Origin: Comamonadaceae bacterium
GTDB taxonomy: Bacteria; Pseudomonadota; Gammaproteobacteria; Burkholderiales; Burkholderiaceae_C
Direction: 5' to 3'
Assembly (NCBI GenBank): GCA_027488255.1
Contig: JAIYBZ010000037.1
Location: forward strand, 62,001 to 126,000
DNA: 64,000 nt
Each line of letters starts with the position of its first letter. The first letter of the stretch is position 1. The notes beneath the pieces are model-generated. The model saw nothing but the letters and a program-made list of their open reading frames with translations, was not told the origin of the DNA and ran no database searches. Both the position numbers and the translations under genes were made by a program. This document shows, one piece after another, positions 26,874 through 37,500 of the stretch.

Positions 26874-27464
26874 TCATTCCTTCAACAAATTTTTTAACAG
26901 CGCATGGCCTTCTGGCCAGTCGCCCAATGATGAGTCGGCGTTGATGTGGCCGCACGCGCCCATGTCGACCCAATCGGCGCGCCAATCTTGCGCCAAACTG
27001 TGGGCCCGCGCGGCGGTGCAATACGGGTCGTTTTGGCTGCCCACCAAAATGCTTTTGAACGGCAATGCTTGTCGCACGACAGGCGACCAACCCGGCAAGC
27101 GGTGGCTCAGCTCTGGGGCTTCGGTGTCTCCCGGTGCGACCAACAGGGCCCCACGCACACGCGCAGTGTGGCGCGAAACACTGGCCCAAGCGGCCACCAA
27201 GATGCAGCCCAAACTGTGCGCCACCAAGACCACCGGGCCGGGCGCATCGATCACGCTTTCGTCCAAGCGCGCCATCCAATCGCCGCGCAATGGGTGCAGC
27301 CAGTTGTTTTGTTCCACCACACGGTAGCCGTGCGTGTGCACCCAACGCATTTGCCAATGCTCGGGGCCACTGCCTTGCCATCCCGGCAAGATGAGCACCG
27401 TGGCCGCACGGGTCTTGTCGCCGTCAGGCGGCGAAGCAGTGGCCAATGGGGACGTTGCGTGCAT
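26874..27464 (-). CDS. RBBP9/YdeN-type serine hydrolase
   Basis: 196-residue alpha/beta hydrolase of the RBBP9/YdeN family. The N-terminal LILPGWQGSGPEHWQMRW is the family signature. The nucleophile sits in LVAHSLGCILVAAW (GHSLG-like), and the acid and histidine are expected in SQNDPYC and GACGHINADS near the C-terminus. The ATG at 27464 is preferred; the ORF opens at 27590 inside the 3' end of parA. It lies between parA and parB on the same strand. Its role is unknown. Confidence 0.8.
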   Translation of the reverse strand: MHATSPLATASPPDGDKTRAATVLILPGWQGSGPEHWQMRWVHTHGYRVVEQNNWLHPLRGDWMARLDESVIDAPGPVVLVAHSLGCILVAAWASVSRHTARVRGALLVAPGDTEAPELSHRLPGWSPVVRQALPFKSILVGSQNDPYCTAARAHSLAQDWRADWVDMGACGHINADSSLGDWPEGHALLKNLLKE

Positions 27465-27586
27465 GGAATCGGTGGGGTTAAACAGGATGAATGGGGGTGA
27501 ATGGAGGTGCGTGTGGATCAGCGTGGATGTGTGTGGCCCGGTGAATGCTTTGGAGAAATGACAAACAGACGCCAACGCTTCAGACC

Positions 27587-28357
27587 TCAAAGGGTCGGCG
27601 CACGCACCACCAGTTCTCGCGCAAAGTCGACATAGGCCTGACTGCCCTTGGCGCCCGCATCAAACACCACCCCCGGCAAACCATAGCTGGGTGCCTCGGC
27701 CAAGCGCACGTTGCGCGGAATCACGGTGTCAAACACCTTGTCGCCAAAGTGGGCCTTGAGTTGATCACTGACCTGCATTTGCAAGGTGATGCGCGGGTCA
27801 AACATGACGCGCAGCAGACCAATGATCTTCAGGTCTTTGTTCAAGTTGGCGTGCACTTGTTTGATGGTGTTGACCAAGTCGGTCAGGCCTTCCAAGGCAA
27901 AGTATTCGCACTGCATGGGCACGATCACGCCGTGAGCTGAGCACAGGCCATTGAGTGTCAACATCGACAACGACGGGGGGCAGTCGATCAGGACAAAGTC
28001 GTATTGGGCATCGACCGAAGCAAGCGCGTTTTTAAGGCGTTGGTCGCGGTGTTCCAGTTGCACCAACTCAACCTCTGCCCCCGCCAATTCGCGGTTGGCG
28101 CTCAACACGTCGTAGCCGCATTTGTCGGCGCGAATGACGGCTTCACCAATGGTGGCCGACTCGAGCAACACGTCGTAAACGCTCAGCTCAAGTTGTCGCT
28201 TGTCGATGCCCGAGCCCATGGTGGCGTTGCCTTGCGGGTCTAAATCGACCAGCAACACGCGCTGACCGACCTTGGCCAATCCCGCAGCCAAGTTGACGGT
28301 GGTGGTGGTCTTACCGACCCCGCCTTTTTGGTTTGCAATACAAAAGATTTTGGCCAT
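27587..28357 (-). CDS. parA: chromosome-partitioning ATPase ParA (Soj)
   Basis: 256-residue deviant Walker ATPase that, with ParB, segregates the replication origin. The P-loop is QKGGVGKTTTTVNLA (residues 9-23), with the signature lysine. The Walker A' motif is LLVDLDPQGNAT and the Walker B is FVLIDCPPSLSMLTLNGL. GVIVPMQCEYFALEGL is also Soj-typical. The short N-terminus without a helix-turn-helix marks it as a chromosomal rather than plasmid type. It starts 15 bases after the first LysE gene on the same strand. Confidence 0.96.
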   Translation of the reverse strand: MAKIFCIANQKGGVGKTTTTVNLAAGLAKVGQRVLLVDLDPQGNATMGSGIDKRQLELSVYDVLLESATIGEAVIRADKCGYDVLSANRELAGAEVELVQLEHRDQRLKNALASVDAQYDFVLIDCPPSLSMLTLNGLCSAHGVIVPMQCEYFALEGLTDLVNTIKQVHANLNKDLKIIGLLRVMFDPRITLQMQVSDQLKAHFGDKVFDTVIPRNVRLAEAPSYGLPGVVFDAGAKGSQAYVDFARELVVRAPTL

Positions 28358-28372
28358 GTGAAGATGCCCCGT

Positions 28373-28990
28373 TTATTTGGAAATGGCCAGCTTGATGCCA
28401 AAGCCCACCAGAAAAAGACCCGCCAATTTTTCGAGCACGCGGCCCACCATGGGGTTCGCGCGCATGCGCTCGGCCAAGTAATGCGTCAGCAAGGTCATGC
28501 CCAAGCCATACAAAAACGTCAAAGCGGCAATCGTGGCGGCCATGACGCCAAAACTGATCACACCCAAATGCGTTTTCGGGTCCACGAACAAGGGAAAGAA
28601 CGCCATGTAAAACACAATCGCTTTGGGGTTGAGCAAGGTGATGCCCAAGGCCTGTTGAAAATATTGACGGGGTCGAATGTTCAACACCGGGGCATCGCCC
28701 GCTTTGGCCGACAACATCTTCCAACCCAACCACGCCAAATAAGCGGCGCCCATCCACTGAATGGCGGCAAAGGCGGCCGGGTAGTTGGCCAGCACCGCCG
28801 CCACACCGGCCACCGCCATCCACATGAGCACTTGGTCGCCCACGATCACGCCCAAAGTGGCCATCAAGCCGCCCGCCACCCCCCCCTTGCTGGTAGAGGT
28901 GATGAGGGCCAAGTTGCCGGGGCCGGGAATGGCCAAGAACAACACAATTGCGGCGACAAAAGCGCCATAGTCAGAAATACCGAAGAACAT
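28373..28990 (-). CDS. LysE/RhtB-family amino-acid exporter (copy 1)
   Basis: 205-residue inner-membrane exporter with about six spans. It starts with the family's YGAFVAAIVLFLAIPGPGNL. Further conserved segments are GGVAGGLMATLGVIVGDQVL, GAAYLAWLGWKML, and ITLLNPKAIVFYMAFFPLFV. It sits between parA and a second LysE-type gene, all on the minus strand. The exported amino acid or homoserine-lactone-like substrate is not predictable. Confidence 0.88.
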   Translation of the reverse strand: MFFGISDYGAFVAAIVLFLAIPGPGNLALITSTSKGGVAGGLMATLGVIVGDQVLMWMAVAGVAAVLANYPAAFAAIQWMGAAYLAWLGWKMLSAKAGDAPVLNIRPRQYFQQALGITLLNPKAIVFYMAFFPLFVDPKTHLGVISFGVMAATIAALTFLYGLGMTLLTHYLAERMRANPMVGRVLEKLAGLFLVGFGIKLAISK

Positions 28991-29028
28991 GGTGGCCTTG
29001 AATAATTAAGAAGTCGTAAATCATCACC

Positions 29029-29643
29029 TCATTTGGTGAGCACCATCTTGAATCCAAATCCGATCAAACACAAGCCAGCCACTTTTTGCAGCAGGCTGGA
29101 AAAACGTGGATGCGCCCGAATGCGCTCCGCCATGTAATGGGTGATCAGCACCACCCCAAAACAATACACAAAGCCCAAGACAGCAATCGTCAAAGCCATG
29201 GCCACAAATGTCAACGCCCCTTGGTGCCGCTCGGGGTCGATAAATTGCGGGAAAAACGCAAAGTAAAACATGATCGCTTTGGGGTTGAGCAAAGTGATCA
29301 ACAAAGTTTCCCGAAAATAATGCCCGGGCGTGATCTGAATCTGGGGCCCCTCGCCCGGCTTGGCCACAACCATCTTGAGCCCCAACCACGCCAGATATGC
29401 CGCGCCCAACCACTGCAACACCATGAACAATTGCGGATAGGTTTGTAGCAATGCAGCCAGGCCGGCAACCGTGAGCCACAACAAAATCTGATCACCCAAC
29501 AGCAAGCCCATGACCGAAGCCAAGCCACCAGACAAACCGCCTTTGCTGGCTGAGCTGATCAGGGCCAAGTTGCCCGGGCCCGGCAGAAACAACAGCAAAA
29601 CAAAGGCCGCCGCAAAAGCGCCGTAATCGGTGATACCAAACAT
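29029..29643 (-). CDS. LysE/RhtB-family amino-acid exporter (copy 2)
   Basis: 204-residue paralogue of its downstream neighbour, with the same length and matching landmarks: ITDYGAFAAAFVLLLFLPGP, SKGGLSGGLASVMGLLLGDQ, GAAYLAWLGLKMV, LLITLLNPKAIMFYFAFFPQ and the closing AGLCLIGFGFKMVLTK. The ATG at 29643 fits the first membrane span and aligns with copy 1; the open frame begins at 29700. A gap of 38 bases separates the copies. Confidence 0.88.
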   Translation of the reverse strand: MFGITDYGAFAAAFVLLLFLPGPGNLALISSASKGGLSGGLASVMGLLLGDQILLWLTVAGLAALLQTYPQLFMVLQWLGAAYLAWLGLKMVVAKPGEGPQIQITPGHYFRETLLITLLNPKAIMFYFAFFPQFIDPERHQGALTFVAMALTIAVLGFVYCFGVVLITHYMAERIRAHPRFSSLLQKVAGLCLIGFGFKMVLTK

Positions 29644-29718
29644 GTCTGGAGTGGTGTGGAAAAACTGGGAGTGTACGTGAAGCTTTACACCACCCCCCAA
29701 ACTGGCCTCAAGTGGCGG

Positions 29719-29734
29719 TGTTTCACGTGAAACA
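29719..29734. other. parS site, perfect 16-mer
   Basis: TGTTTCACGTGAAACA matches the canonical chromosomal parS palindrome at every position. It lies in the gap between the second LysE gene and rsmG and should nucleate ParB loading. Confidence 0.95.
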
Positions 29735-29784
29735 CGCCCTTGTCAGAGCATCTTCTGAGGCGAAATTTGGGGCGAGGTCTGAGG

Positions 29785-30465
29785 CTAAATCTGGGGCTTC
29801 ATCCAGACCAGGCACCGGTCCACATCGAGGCCCGGCACCGCCAAGGGTTCCACGTGAAACACTTGCACTTCAGGCGGCAAAGCGGCCAATTCGTCTTGCG
29901 GATGCTTGCCTTTCATGGCCATCCAAACACCGCCCTCGGCCAGCGCCGTACGCGACCACGTGACAAAGTCGGGCAAGGAAGCAAAGGCCCGAGAACAAAT
30001 CACCTGATACGGATCGGTCAACGATTCGACCCGGGCATGAACGCCGCGCAAATTGGGCAACTTCAGACTGACGGCCACCTGCTGCACAAAAGCCGCCTTT
30101 TTGGCGACTGTGTCCACGCAGGTCACGGCCAACTCGGGCATGCAAATGGCCAACACCACGCCGGGCAAACCCCCGCCTGAGCCCACATCCAACACCCGAA
30201 CGGCCTGGCCTTGGGTGAACCGACGCAAGGGCGCCACCGCCGTCAAACTGTCCAACAGGTGGTGGGTCAGCATGTCGGCAGGGTCGCGCAATGCGGTCAG
30301 GTTGTAGACCTTGTTCCACTTCTGGATCAAGCCCATGTAGTCCAACAGCTGCTGCTGTTGCGAGGCCGACAAACTCAAACCCAGCGCCCGCGTCCCCGCA
30401 CTCAGGCCAGCCGCCAGATCTGCGCCCACGCCTGGAACGGCAGCCCCGCCAACACCCACACTCAT
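29785..30465 (-). CDS. rsmG: 16S rRNA (guanine527-N7)-methyltransferase RsmG (GidB)
   Basis: Methylates G527 of 16S rRNA with S-adenosylmethionine; loss is known to give low-level streptomycin resistance. The 226-residue protein contains the RsmG segments [28 protein letters not shown], and the SAM site [17 protein letters not shown]. These are followed by [16 protein letters not shown] and [13 protein letters not shown]. It overlaps the mnmG stop by 4 bases (ATGA), so the two are translationally coupled. A degenerate parS lies inside the gene. Confidence 0.95.
   Translation of the reverse strand: MSVGVGGAAVPGVGADLAAGLSAGTRALGLSLSASQQQQLLDYMGLIQKWNKVYNLTALRDPADMLTHHLLDSLTAVAPLRRFTQGQAVRVLDVGSGGGLPGVVLAICMPELAVTCVDTVAKKAAFVQQVAVSLKLPNLRGVHARVESLTDPYQVICSRAFASLPDFVTWSRTALAEGGVWMAMKGKHPQDELAALPPEVQVFHVEPLAVPGLDVDRCLVWMKPQI
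29846..29861. other. parS-like site with two mismatches, inside rsmG
   Basis: GGTTCCACGTGAAACA differs from the perfect palindrome at positions 1 and 5. The central CACGTG and the right arm are intact, so weaker ParB binding is plausible. Confidence 0.7.
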
Positions 30466-32432
30466 GCCGTCTCGCCCGTTTCAGCCGCAGACATGAAGCC
30501 CTTGAACCCCCCTTTTTTCAGGTGTATCAAGAGCAAAGAGACACTGGCTGGGGTGATGCCTGAAATGCGTGAGGCCTGACCCAAGGTTTCAGGGCGGTGC
30601 TTGGCCAATTTTTGCCGGGCTTCGATGGACAGGGCCGAGACCTGCATGTAGTCCAGCGCCTCGGGCAAGCGCAAATGCTCATAAAAGGCCGCCCGCGCCA
30701 CCTCCCCTTTTTGGCGGTCAATGTAGCCGGAGTACTTGGCAGCGATTTCCACCTGCTCTATCACCGAGGCGCTCAACTCGCCCAACGTTTCACGTGAAAC
30801 ATCAGGGCTGGCCATGCGTCCTTGGTCCAGAGACATCAAGGCGGGATAAGTGACATTGGGGCGGCGCAACAGATCAAACAGGTTGTGCTCGTGCTCAATG
30901 GCCTTGCCCAAAACGCGCTCTGACTCTTCGGCCGGCAAGTTTTTGGGGTTCACCCAAACCGACTTCAAGCGCTCTGTTTCACGTGAAACAGCGTCGCGTT
31001 TACGGCTGAAGGCATCCCAGCGGGCATCGTCCACCAAGCCCATTTGGCGGCCCACTTCGGTCAGTCGGGCGTCGGCATTGTCTTCGCGCAACTGCAGGCG
31101 GAACTCGGCACGGCTGGTGAACATGCGGTAGGGCTCGGTCACGCCTTGGGTGACCAAGTCGTCCACCAAAACGCCCAAATAAGCTTGGTCGCGGGCGGGC
31201 GTCCATGGCGCATCGCCGCGGCATTGCAGTGCGGCATTGATGCCGGCAAACAAGCCTTGTGCGGCGGCTTCCTCGTAGCCCGTGGTGCCGTTGATTTGCC
31301 CGGCAAAAAACAGCCCGTTGATCTGGCGTGTCTCAAAACTGTTCTTCAGGGAACGGGGGTCAAAGTAGTCGTATTCAATGGCGTAGCCGGGACGCAAGAT
31401 GTGGCAGTTTTCCAGCCCTTTCATCGAGCGAACCAAGTCGTACTGAATGTCAAACGGCAAGCTGGTCGAGATGCCATTGGGATAGTACTCGTGGGTGTTC
31501 AGGCCCTCGGGCTCTAAGAAAATCTGGTGGCTGTCTTTGTCTGCAAAGCGGTTGATCTTGTCTTCCACACTGGGGCAATAACGGGGCCCCACCCCCTCGA
31601 TCTTGCCTGTGAACATGGGGCTGCGGTCAAAGCCCGAGCGAATGATGTCGTGGGTGCGCTGGTTGGTGTGCGTGATCCAGCACGGCACTTGCTGGGGATG
31701 CATCTCGGCACGGCCCATGAAACTGAACACCGGCACCCCGCCCTCGGGATTCATGCCGCCCGGCACACCATCGCCGGGCTGTTCGGTGCATTGGCTGAAG
31801 TCGATGGTGCGGCCGTCCAAGCGCGGAGGCGTGCCCGTTTTAAGGCGAGCCTGTGGCAGTTGAAGCTCTTTCAGTCGGGCCGACAAACTCACAGCGGGCG
31901 GGTCACCCGCTCGGCCTGCCGAATAGTTTTGCAAGCCCACATGGATTTTGCCGTCCAAAAACGTACCGGCCGTCAGCACCACGGTGCGCGACCGAAAGCG
32001 AATCCCCACCTGGGTCACGGCGCCCACCACGCGGTCGCCCTCCACCATCAAGTCATCGACGGCCTGTTGAAACAAGCTCAAATTGGGCTGGTTTTCGAGC
32101 ATGCGGCGAATCGCCGCTTTGTACAAAATGCGGTCGGCTTGGGCGCGTGTGGCACGCACCGCGGGGCCTTTGGAGCTGTTCAAAATGCGAAACTGAATGC
32201 CCCCCTCGTCGGTGGCCAGCGCCATGGCGCCACCCAAGGCGTCGACCTCTTTGACCAAGTGCCCCTTGCCAATACCGCCAATGGAAGGGTTGCAGCTCAT
32301 TTGCCCCAGCGTCTCGATGTTGTGGGTCAACAGCAAGGTCTTGCAGCCCATGCGCGCGGCGGCCAATGCGGCTTCTGTTCCAGCATGGCCACCACCGACC
32401 ACGATCACATCGAATTCTTGAGGGTAAAGCAT
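30462..32432 (-). CDS. mnmG: tRNA uridine-5-carboxymethylaminomethyl modification enzyme MnmG (GidA)
   Basis: FAD-dependent partner of MnmE that modifies the wobble uridine of several tRNAs. The 656-residue protein starts with the FAD motif [20 protein letters not shown]. It also shows [48 protein letters not shown] and the C-terminal helical domain with [12 protein letters not shown]. The ATG at 32432 has GGCGGAT upstream; the frame opens at 32459. It is the first gene of the run mnmG-rsmG-lysE-lysE-parA-hydrolase-parB. Confidence 0.96.
   Translation of the reverse strand: MLYPQEFDVIVVGGGHAGTEAALAAARMGCKTLLLTHNIETLGQMSCNPSIGGIGKGHLVKEVDALGGAMALATDEGGIQFRILNSSKGPAVRATRAQADRILYKAAIRRMLENQPNLSLFQQAVDDLMVEGDRVVGAVTQVGIRFRSRTVVLTAGTFLDGKIHVGLQNYSAGRAGDPPAVSLSARLKELQLPQARLKTGTPPRLDGRTIDFSQCTEQPGDGVPGGMNPEGGVPVFSFMGRAEMHPQQVPCWITHTNQRTHDIIRSGFDRSPMFTGKIEGVGPRYCPSVEDKINRFADKDSHQIFLEPEGLNTHEYYPNGISTSLPFDIQYDLVRSMKGLENCHILRPGYAIEYDYFDPRSLKNSFETRQINGLFFAGQINGTTGYEEAAAQGLFAGINAALQCRGDAPWTPARDQAYLGVLVDDLVTQGVTEPYRMFTSRAEFRLQLREDNADARLTEVGRQMGLVDDARWDAFSRKRDAVSRETERLKSVWVNPKNLPAEESERVLGKAIEHEHNLFDLLRRPNVTYPALMSLDQGRMASPDVSRETLGELSASVIEQVEIAAKYSGYIDRQKGEVARAAFYEHLRLPEALDYMQVSALSIEARQKLAKHRPETLGQASRISGITPASVSLLLIHLKKGGFKGFMSAAETGETA
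30786..30801. other. parS site with one mismatch, inside mnmG
   Basis: CGTTTCACGTGAAACA matches the 16-mer palindrome except for position 1. It lies in the coding sequence for the C-terminal part of MnmG. Confidence 0.88.
30975..30990. other. parS site, perfect 16-mer, inside mnmG
   Basis: TGTTTCACGTGAAACA, identical to the site at 29719. It is read through as part of the mnmG coding sequence, so both protein and ParB-binding constraints apply here. Confidence 0.95.
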
Positions 32433-32664
32433 GAAAGATCCGCCTTGGAAGAAGGCCAAAAAAGGGCGCCATCTGCGCCACGAACCGCCCTGCCACGGGG
32501 TCGGCTGATGTGCTTATTTTACAGGCAGGTGTGTTTGGCTGGACAGGCCCACGTTATGCGCCAAAGACATAACCCAACAACCCATCCGCCTTGGACGAAG
32601 CGCGGTGCGCGGCCTACGATGGTCCCCACTGACAACCCGTCAGCATCTCACCAGGCGACACCCC

Positions 32665-33975
32665 ATGCCCCACGCTCTCGCAACCCCTCCGGCCAAAAGC
32701 CCTCATGCCTTGCCCTCTTTCCTCGACCCCGAACACCTCGGGCCTTGGGGTATTTATCTGCAACAAGTCGACCGCGTCACGCCCTATTTGGGCTCTTTGT
32801 CGCGTTGGGTTGAAACCCTGAAAAGGCCCAAGCGGATGTTGATTGTGGATGTGCCGATTGAGTTGGACAACGGCACCATGGCCCACTTTGAAGGCTACCG
32901 TGTGCAGCACAACACCAGCCGCGGGCCCGGCAAAGGCGGCGTGCGCTTTCACCAAGATGTGACGCTGTCCGAAGTGATGGCCTTGTCGGCTTGGATGTCG
33001 GTCAAAAATGCAGCGGTCAGCTTGCCTTTTGGCGGCGCCAAAGGCGGTATTAGGGTCGACCCCAAAACATTGTCGCGCGGCGAGTTGGAGCGCCTGACGC
33101 GCCGTTACACCAGCGAGATCGGCATCATCATTGGCCCGAACAAAGACATCCCCGCGCCCGATGTGAACACCAACGAACAGATCATGGCGTGGATGATGGA
33201 CACCTATTCCATGAACGAAGGCGCCACCGCCTCGGGCGTGGTGACGGGCAAACCCATCGCCTTGGGCGGCTCGTTGGGCCGACGCGAAGCCACCGGGCGC
33301 GGCGTGTTCACCGTCGGCCAAGAGGCAGCACAACACATAGGCCTGGACATTGGGCGCGCCAAGATCGCGGTGCAAGGGTTTGGCAACGTGGGCGGCATTG
33401 CGGCCAAGTTGTTTGCCCAAGCCGGCGCCACCTTGGTGGCGGTGCAAGACCATGGCGGCACGATTTACCAAGCCTCGGGCTTGGATGTGCCCGCCTTGTT
33501 GCGCCATGTGAGTGAGCACGGCAGTGTGAAAGGGTTCGCGCCGGCAGAGACCTTGCCAGACGATCGGTTTTGGGGGGTCGACTGCGACATCTTGATCCCC
33601 GCCGCCTTAGAGCAACAAATCACCGCGGCCAATGCCCACCAGATTCAAGCGCGCATGGTGATTGAGGGCGCCAACGGCCCCACCACGCCCGAGGCCGACG
33701 ACATCTTGCATGAGCGCGGCATTTTGGTGGTGCCCGATGTGATCGCCAACGCCGGCGGCGTGACGGTGAGTTACTTTGAGTGGGTGCAAGACTTCTCCAG
33801 TTTTTTCTGGAGCGAGGACGACATCAACCTGCGTTTGGTGCGCATCATGCGCGAGGCTTTTGCGGCCATTTGGCAAGTGGCTGACGAGCACCGTGTGAGC
33901 TTGCGCACCGCCACTTTCATTGTGGCCTGTTCGCGCATCTTGCAAGCCCGAGAGTTGCGGGGTTTGTACCCCTGA
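32665..33975 (+). CDS. gdhA: glutamate dehydrogenase (Glu/Leu/Phe/Val dehydrogenase family)
   Basis: Interconverts glutamate and 2-oxoglutarate with ammonium. The 436-residue protein has the substrate motif [20 protein letters not shown], the catalytic lysine in [14 protein letters not shown] (about residue 128), and [20 protein letters not shown]. The cofactor domain starts [17 protein letters not shown], and [12 protein letters not shown] is also typical. The start at 32665 has AGGCGA upstream and fits family length. Cofactor (NAD or NADP) is not decided. It diverges from mnmG and converges on an Lrp-type regulator 18 bases away. Confidence 0.92.
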   Translation: MPHALATPPAKSPHALPSFLDPEHLGPWGIYLQQVDRVTPYLGSLSRWVETLKRPKRMLIVDVPIELDNGTMAHFEGYRVQHNTSRGPGKGGVRFHQDVTLSEVMALSAWMSVKNAAVSLPFGGAKGGIRVDPKTLSRGELERLTRRYTSEIGIIIGPNKDIPAPDVNTNEQIMAWMMDTYSMNEGATASGVVTGKPIALGGSLGRREATGRGVFTVGQEAAQHIGLDIGRAKIAVQGFGNVGGIAAKLFAQAGATLVAVQDHGGTIYQASGLDVPALLRHVSEHGSVKGFAPAETLPDDRFWGVDCDILIPAALEQQITAANAHQIQARMVIEGANGPTTPEADDILHERGILVVPDVIANAGGVTVSYFEWVQDFSSFFWSEDDINLRLVRIMREAFAAIWQVADEHRVSLRTATFIVACSRILQARELRGLYP

Positions 33976-33993
33976 AGCCACGGGCCGTGCGGC

Positions 33994-34461
33994 TCAGGGC
34001 TTCAAAGGCAAGGCCCCTGCGGCCTTGACCTCGCCCAAGGAAAAACTGGTGTGCAGGTCTTTCACATTGGGCAAGTTGAGCAACACATCGCGGGCAAACT
34101 GGCTGAAGCTGTTCAGGTCTTTGCTGACCACCGTCAGCTCAAAAGTGCCCGTGCCGCTGATGTAGTGGCAGGAGATAACTTCGGGGATTTTACGGATGGC
34201 TTCTTCGAGCTGGCGCGTCACATCGCCCCGGTTGCGTTCGGCATCCAAACGCACAAACGCCAACACGTCCAAACCCACCTTTTGGCGGTTGATTTCTGCC
34301 CGATAACCGGTGATCACGCCGGCCACCTCCAGCGCCCGCACGCGCCGCCAACACGGCGCTGCGGACAGGCCCACCCGCTGCGCCAATTCGGCATTGGTCA
34401 GTCGGCCGTCTTTTTGCAATTCATTCAAGATGGCCCAATCAAATTTATCGAGTGTTTCCAT
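33994..34461 (-). CDS. Lrp/AsnC-family transcriptional regulator
   Basis: 155-residue feast/famine regulator. The helix-turn-helix spans about residues 5-50: LDKFDWAILNELQKDGRLTN, then AELAQRVGLSAAPCWRRVRAL. The C-terminal RAM/ligand domain contains CHYISGTGTFELTVV. The ATG at 34461 is the family-typical start; the frame continues to 34503. It diverges from the indolepyruvate oxidoreductase gene, with both starts separated by about 119 bases, so amino-acid-responsive control of that gene is the natural inference. Confidence 0.92.
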   Translation of the reverse strand: METLDKFDWAILNELQKDGRLTNAELAQRVGLSAAPCWRRVRALEVAGVITGYRAEINRQKVGLDVLAFVRLDAERNRGDVTRQLEEAIRKIPEVISCHYISGTGTFELTVVSKDLNSFSQFARDVLLNLPNVKDLHTSFSLGEVKAAGALPLKP

Positions 34462-34580
34462 AAACTGGATTATTGAGCAAGATTCTTTCAAATCATAGGG
34501 CAAATCCTGTCACACAAAGCAAGCACCTGTCGCCTGGCCCGTTCTAAACTGTGCCATTCCTACCCGTCGCAGGACAGACC

Positions 34581-37500
34581 ATGAACGCCCCCTTGCCCGA
34601 TTCGATTCGCCAGGCTCTTGAGACCGTCACACTGGACGACAAATACAGCCTCGATGTCGGCCGTGCCTTCATGAGCGGCGTGCAAGCCTTGGTCAAGTTG
34701 CCGATGCTGCAACGCCAACGCGATGCCATGCTGGGCAAAAACACGGCGGGCTTTATCAGCGGATATCGCGGCTCTCCGCTCGGCAGTTACGACCAGTCTT
34801 TGTGGAAAGCCAAAGACCACCTGAAAGCCCAAAACATCGTCTTCCAACCGGGGGTCAATGAAGAGTTGGCCGCCACCGCCTTGTGGGGCACACAGCAGCT
34901 GGGCTTTGCGCCCAAAGGGTCAAACAAGTTCGATGGCGTGTTTGGCATTTGGTACGGCAAAGGCCCCGGCGTAGACCGTTGCTCGGATGTCTTCAAACAC
35001 GCCAACATGGCCGGCACCACGCCCTGGGGCGGCGTGTTGGCGGTGGCGGGCGACGACCACGTGGCCAAAAGCTCCACCGCGGCACACCAAAGCGACCACA
35101 TCTTCAAGGCCTGCGGCTTGCCGGTGTTTTTCCCCGCCTCGGTGCAAGACATCTTGGACCAAGGCTTGCACGCCCTGGCCATGAGCCGGTTTGCGGGCAT
35201 TTGGTCGGGCATGAAAACCATCCAAGAGATCGTGGAGTCCAGCGCCACCGCGCACATTGACCCCGAGCGCGTGCGCATTGTTTTGCCCGAGTTTGAAATG
35301 CCGCCGGGCGGCGTGCACATCCGCTGGCCCGACACCGCACTTGAACAAGAAGCCCGTTTGTTCGATTACAAATGGTATGCCGCGTTGGCCTACATCCGCG
35401 CCAACCAACTCAACCACAACGTGATCGAGGGCCCGAATGACCGCTTTGGTTTGATCGCCAGTGGCAAGGCCTACAACGACACCCGGCAAGCCTTGCTCGA
35501 CCTGGGGCTGGACGATGCGCGTTGCCGTCAATTGGGCATTCGCTTGCACAAAGTGGCCGTGGTGTGGCCGCTGGAGGCGCAGTCCACACGCGAGTTCGCC
35601 ACCGGTCTGCGCGAGATTTTGGTGGTCGAAGAAAAACGCCAGATCATCGAATACCAACTCAAAGAAGAGTTGTACAACTGGCGCAACGATGTGCGGCCCA
35701 ACATCTTGGGCAAGTTTGACGAAGCCGATGGCGATGTTTCAGGCGGCGAGTGGTCAGTGCCCAACCCGACCGAGCGCACCTTGTTGCGCGCCAACGCCGA
35801 TTTGACGCCCGCCATCATCGCGCGGGCCATCGCCAAACGGCTGAAAAAAATGGGCTTGGACGCCGACACCACGGCGCAAATCGATGCGCATTTGTCGGTG
35901 CTTGAGCACAAAGAAAAAGCCATGCACACCCTGAGCCTCGGCGCCGCCAACGACCGACAGCCTTGGTTTTGCTCGGGTTGCCCACACAACACCTCGACCA
36001 AAGTGCCCGAAGGCTCACGCGCCATGGCAGGCATTGGCTGCCATTTCATGAGCATTTGGATGGACCGCAACACCGTCGGCTTCACCCAAATGGGCGGCGA
36101 AGGGGTGCCGTGGACGGGCCAACAACCGTTCAGCCATGAAACCCATGTGTTTGCCAACATTGGCGATGGCACCTACTTTCACAGCGGCATCTTGGCGATT
36201 CGCCAAAGCATTGCAGCGGGTGTGAACATCACCTACAAAGTGTTGTACAACGATGCCGTGGCCATGACCGGCGGCCAACCCGTGGGCGAGCGGCCGGAAG
36301 GCCACAGCGTGGTGCAGATTGCCATGAGCATGCGGGCCGAAGGGGCGCAACGCATTGCCGTGGTCACCGACGAGCCCGAAAAATACCAAGGCGTTCGCTT
36401 GGTCGACGGGGTACGGGTCTATCACCGCGACACCCTTGACCAGATTCAACGCGAGATGCGCGACATCCAAGGCACCACCGTCATCATTTACGACCAAACC
36501 TGTGCCACCGAAAAACGCCGCCGCCGCAAACGCGGCACGATGGTCGACCCTGCGGTGCGCGTGATGATCAACGAAGAGGTCTGTGAAGGCTGTGGGGACT
36601 GTGGCGTGCAGTCCAACTGCCTGTCAGTAGAACCCCTCGAAACGCCTCTTGGTCGCAAACGCACCATCAACCAAAGCACCTGCAACAAAGACACCAGTTG
36701 CCTGAAAGGCTTCTGCCCCAGCTTTGTCACCGTTGAGGGCGGCACCTTCAAGAAAAAAAACAGCAATGAGCGGATGTCCTTGAGACCCGCCCACCTGGGC
36801 GCCCTGCCCGAGCCCGAATTGCGCACGCTACACCAGCCTTGGGGCATGGTGGTGGCCGGCGTGGGCGGGACAGGCGTGATCACCATTGGTCAGTTGCTGG
36901 GCATGGCTGCGCACATGGAGGGCAAGGGCATCGTGACGCAAGACTCGGCCGGTCTGGCGCAAAAAGGCGGTGCCACCTGGAGCCATGTGTTGCTGGCCAA
37001 CACCCAAGATGACATTCGCACCACCCGCGTGGGCATGGCCGCTGCCGACTTGGTCATTGGCTGCGACCCGATCGTGAGCGCCTCCAAAGAAACCACCCTG
37101 CGCATGCGCGAAGGCCGAACGCATGTGGCTCTGAACAGCAACAGCACCCCCACCGCCGCCTTTGTGAAAAACGGCAATTGGCAAAACCCTTCGGAGGCCT
37201 GTGTGGCCACCATCACTGAACAAGTGGGAATGCAAAGCGTCAGCAGTTTTGATGCCGACACCTTGGCCAAACAACTCATGGGCGACACGATTTATGTGAA
37301 CCCCATGATCTTGGGTTTCGCTTGGCAAAAGGGTTGGGTGCCCCTGCGCCGTGAGTCCTTGGTTCGGGCCATCGAGCTCAACGATGTGCAGGTCGCCAAC
37401 AATCTGGTGGCCTTTGAGTGGGGGCGCCACGCCGCGCACCACTTGACGGACTTGATGCAACACCTGCAACCCGCGCAAGTGATTCAGTTCAAAAAGCGCG

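Noticed and set aside
26872..27381. Long N-terminal extension of parB
   Set aside because: It lies wholly over the hydrolase gene in another frame; ParB proteins begin with the KKPKGLGRGL segment used here.
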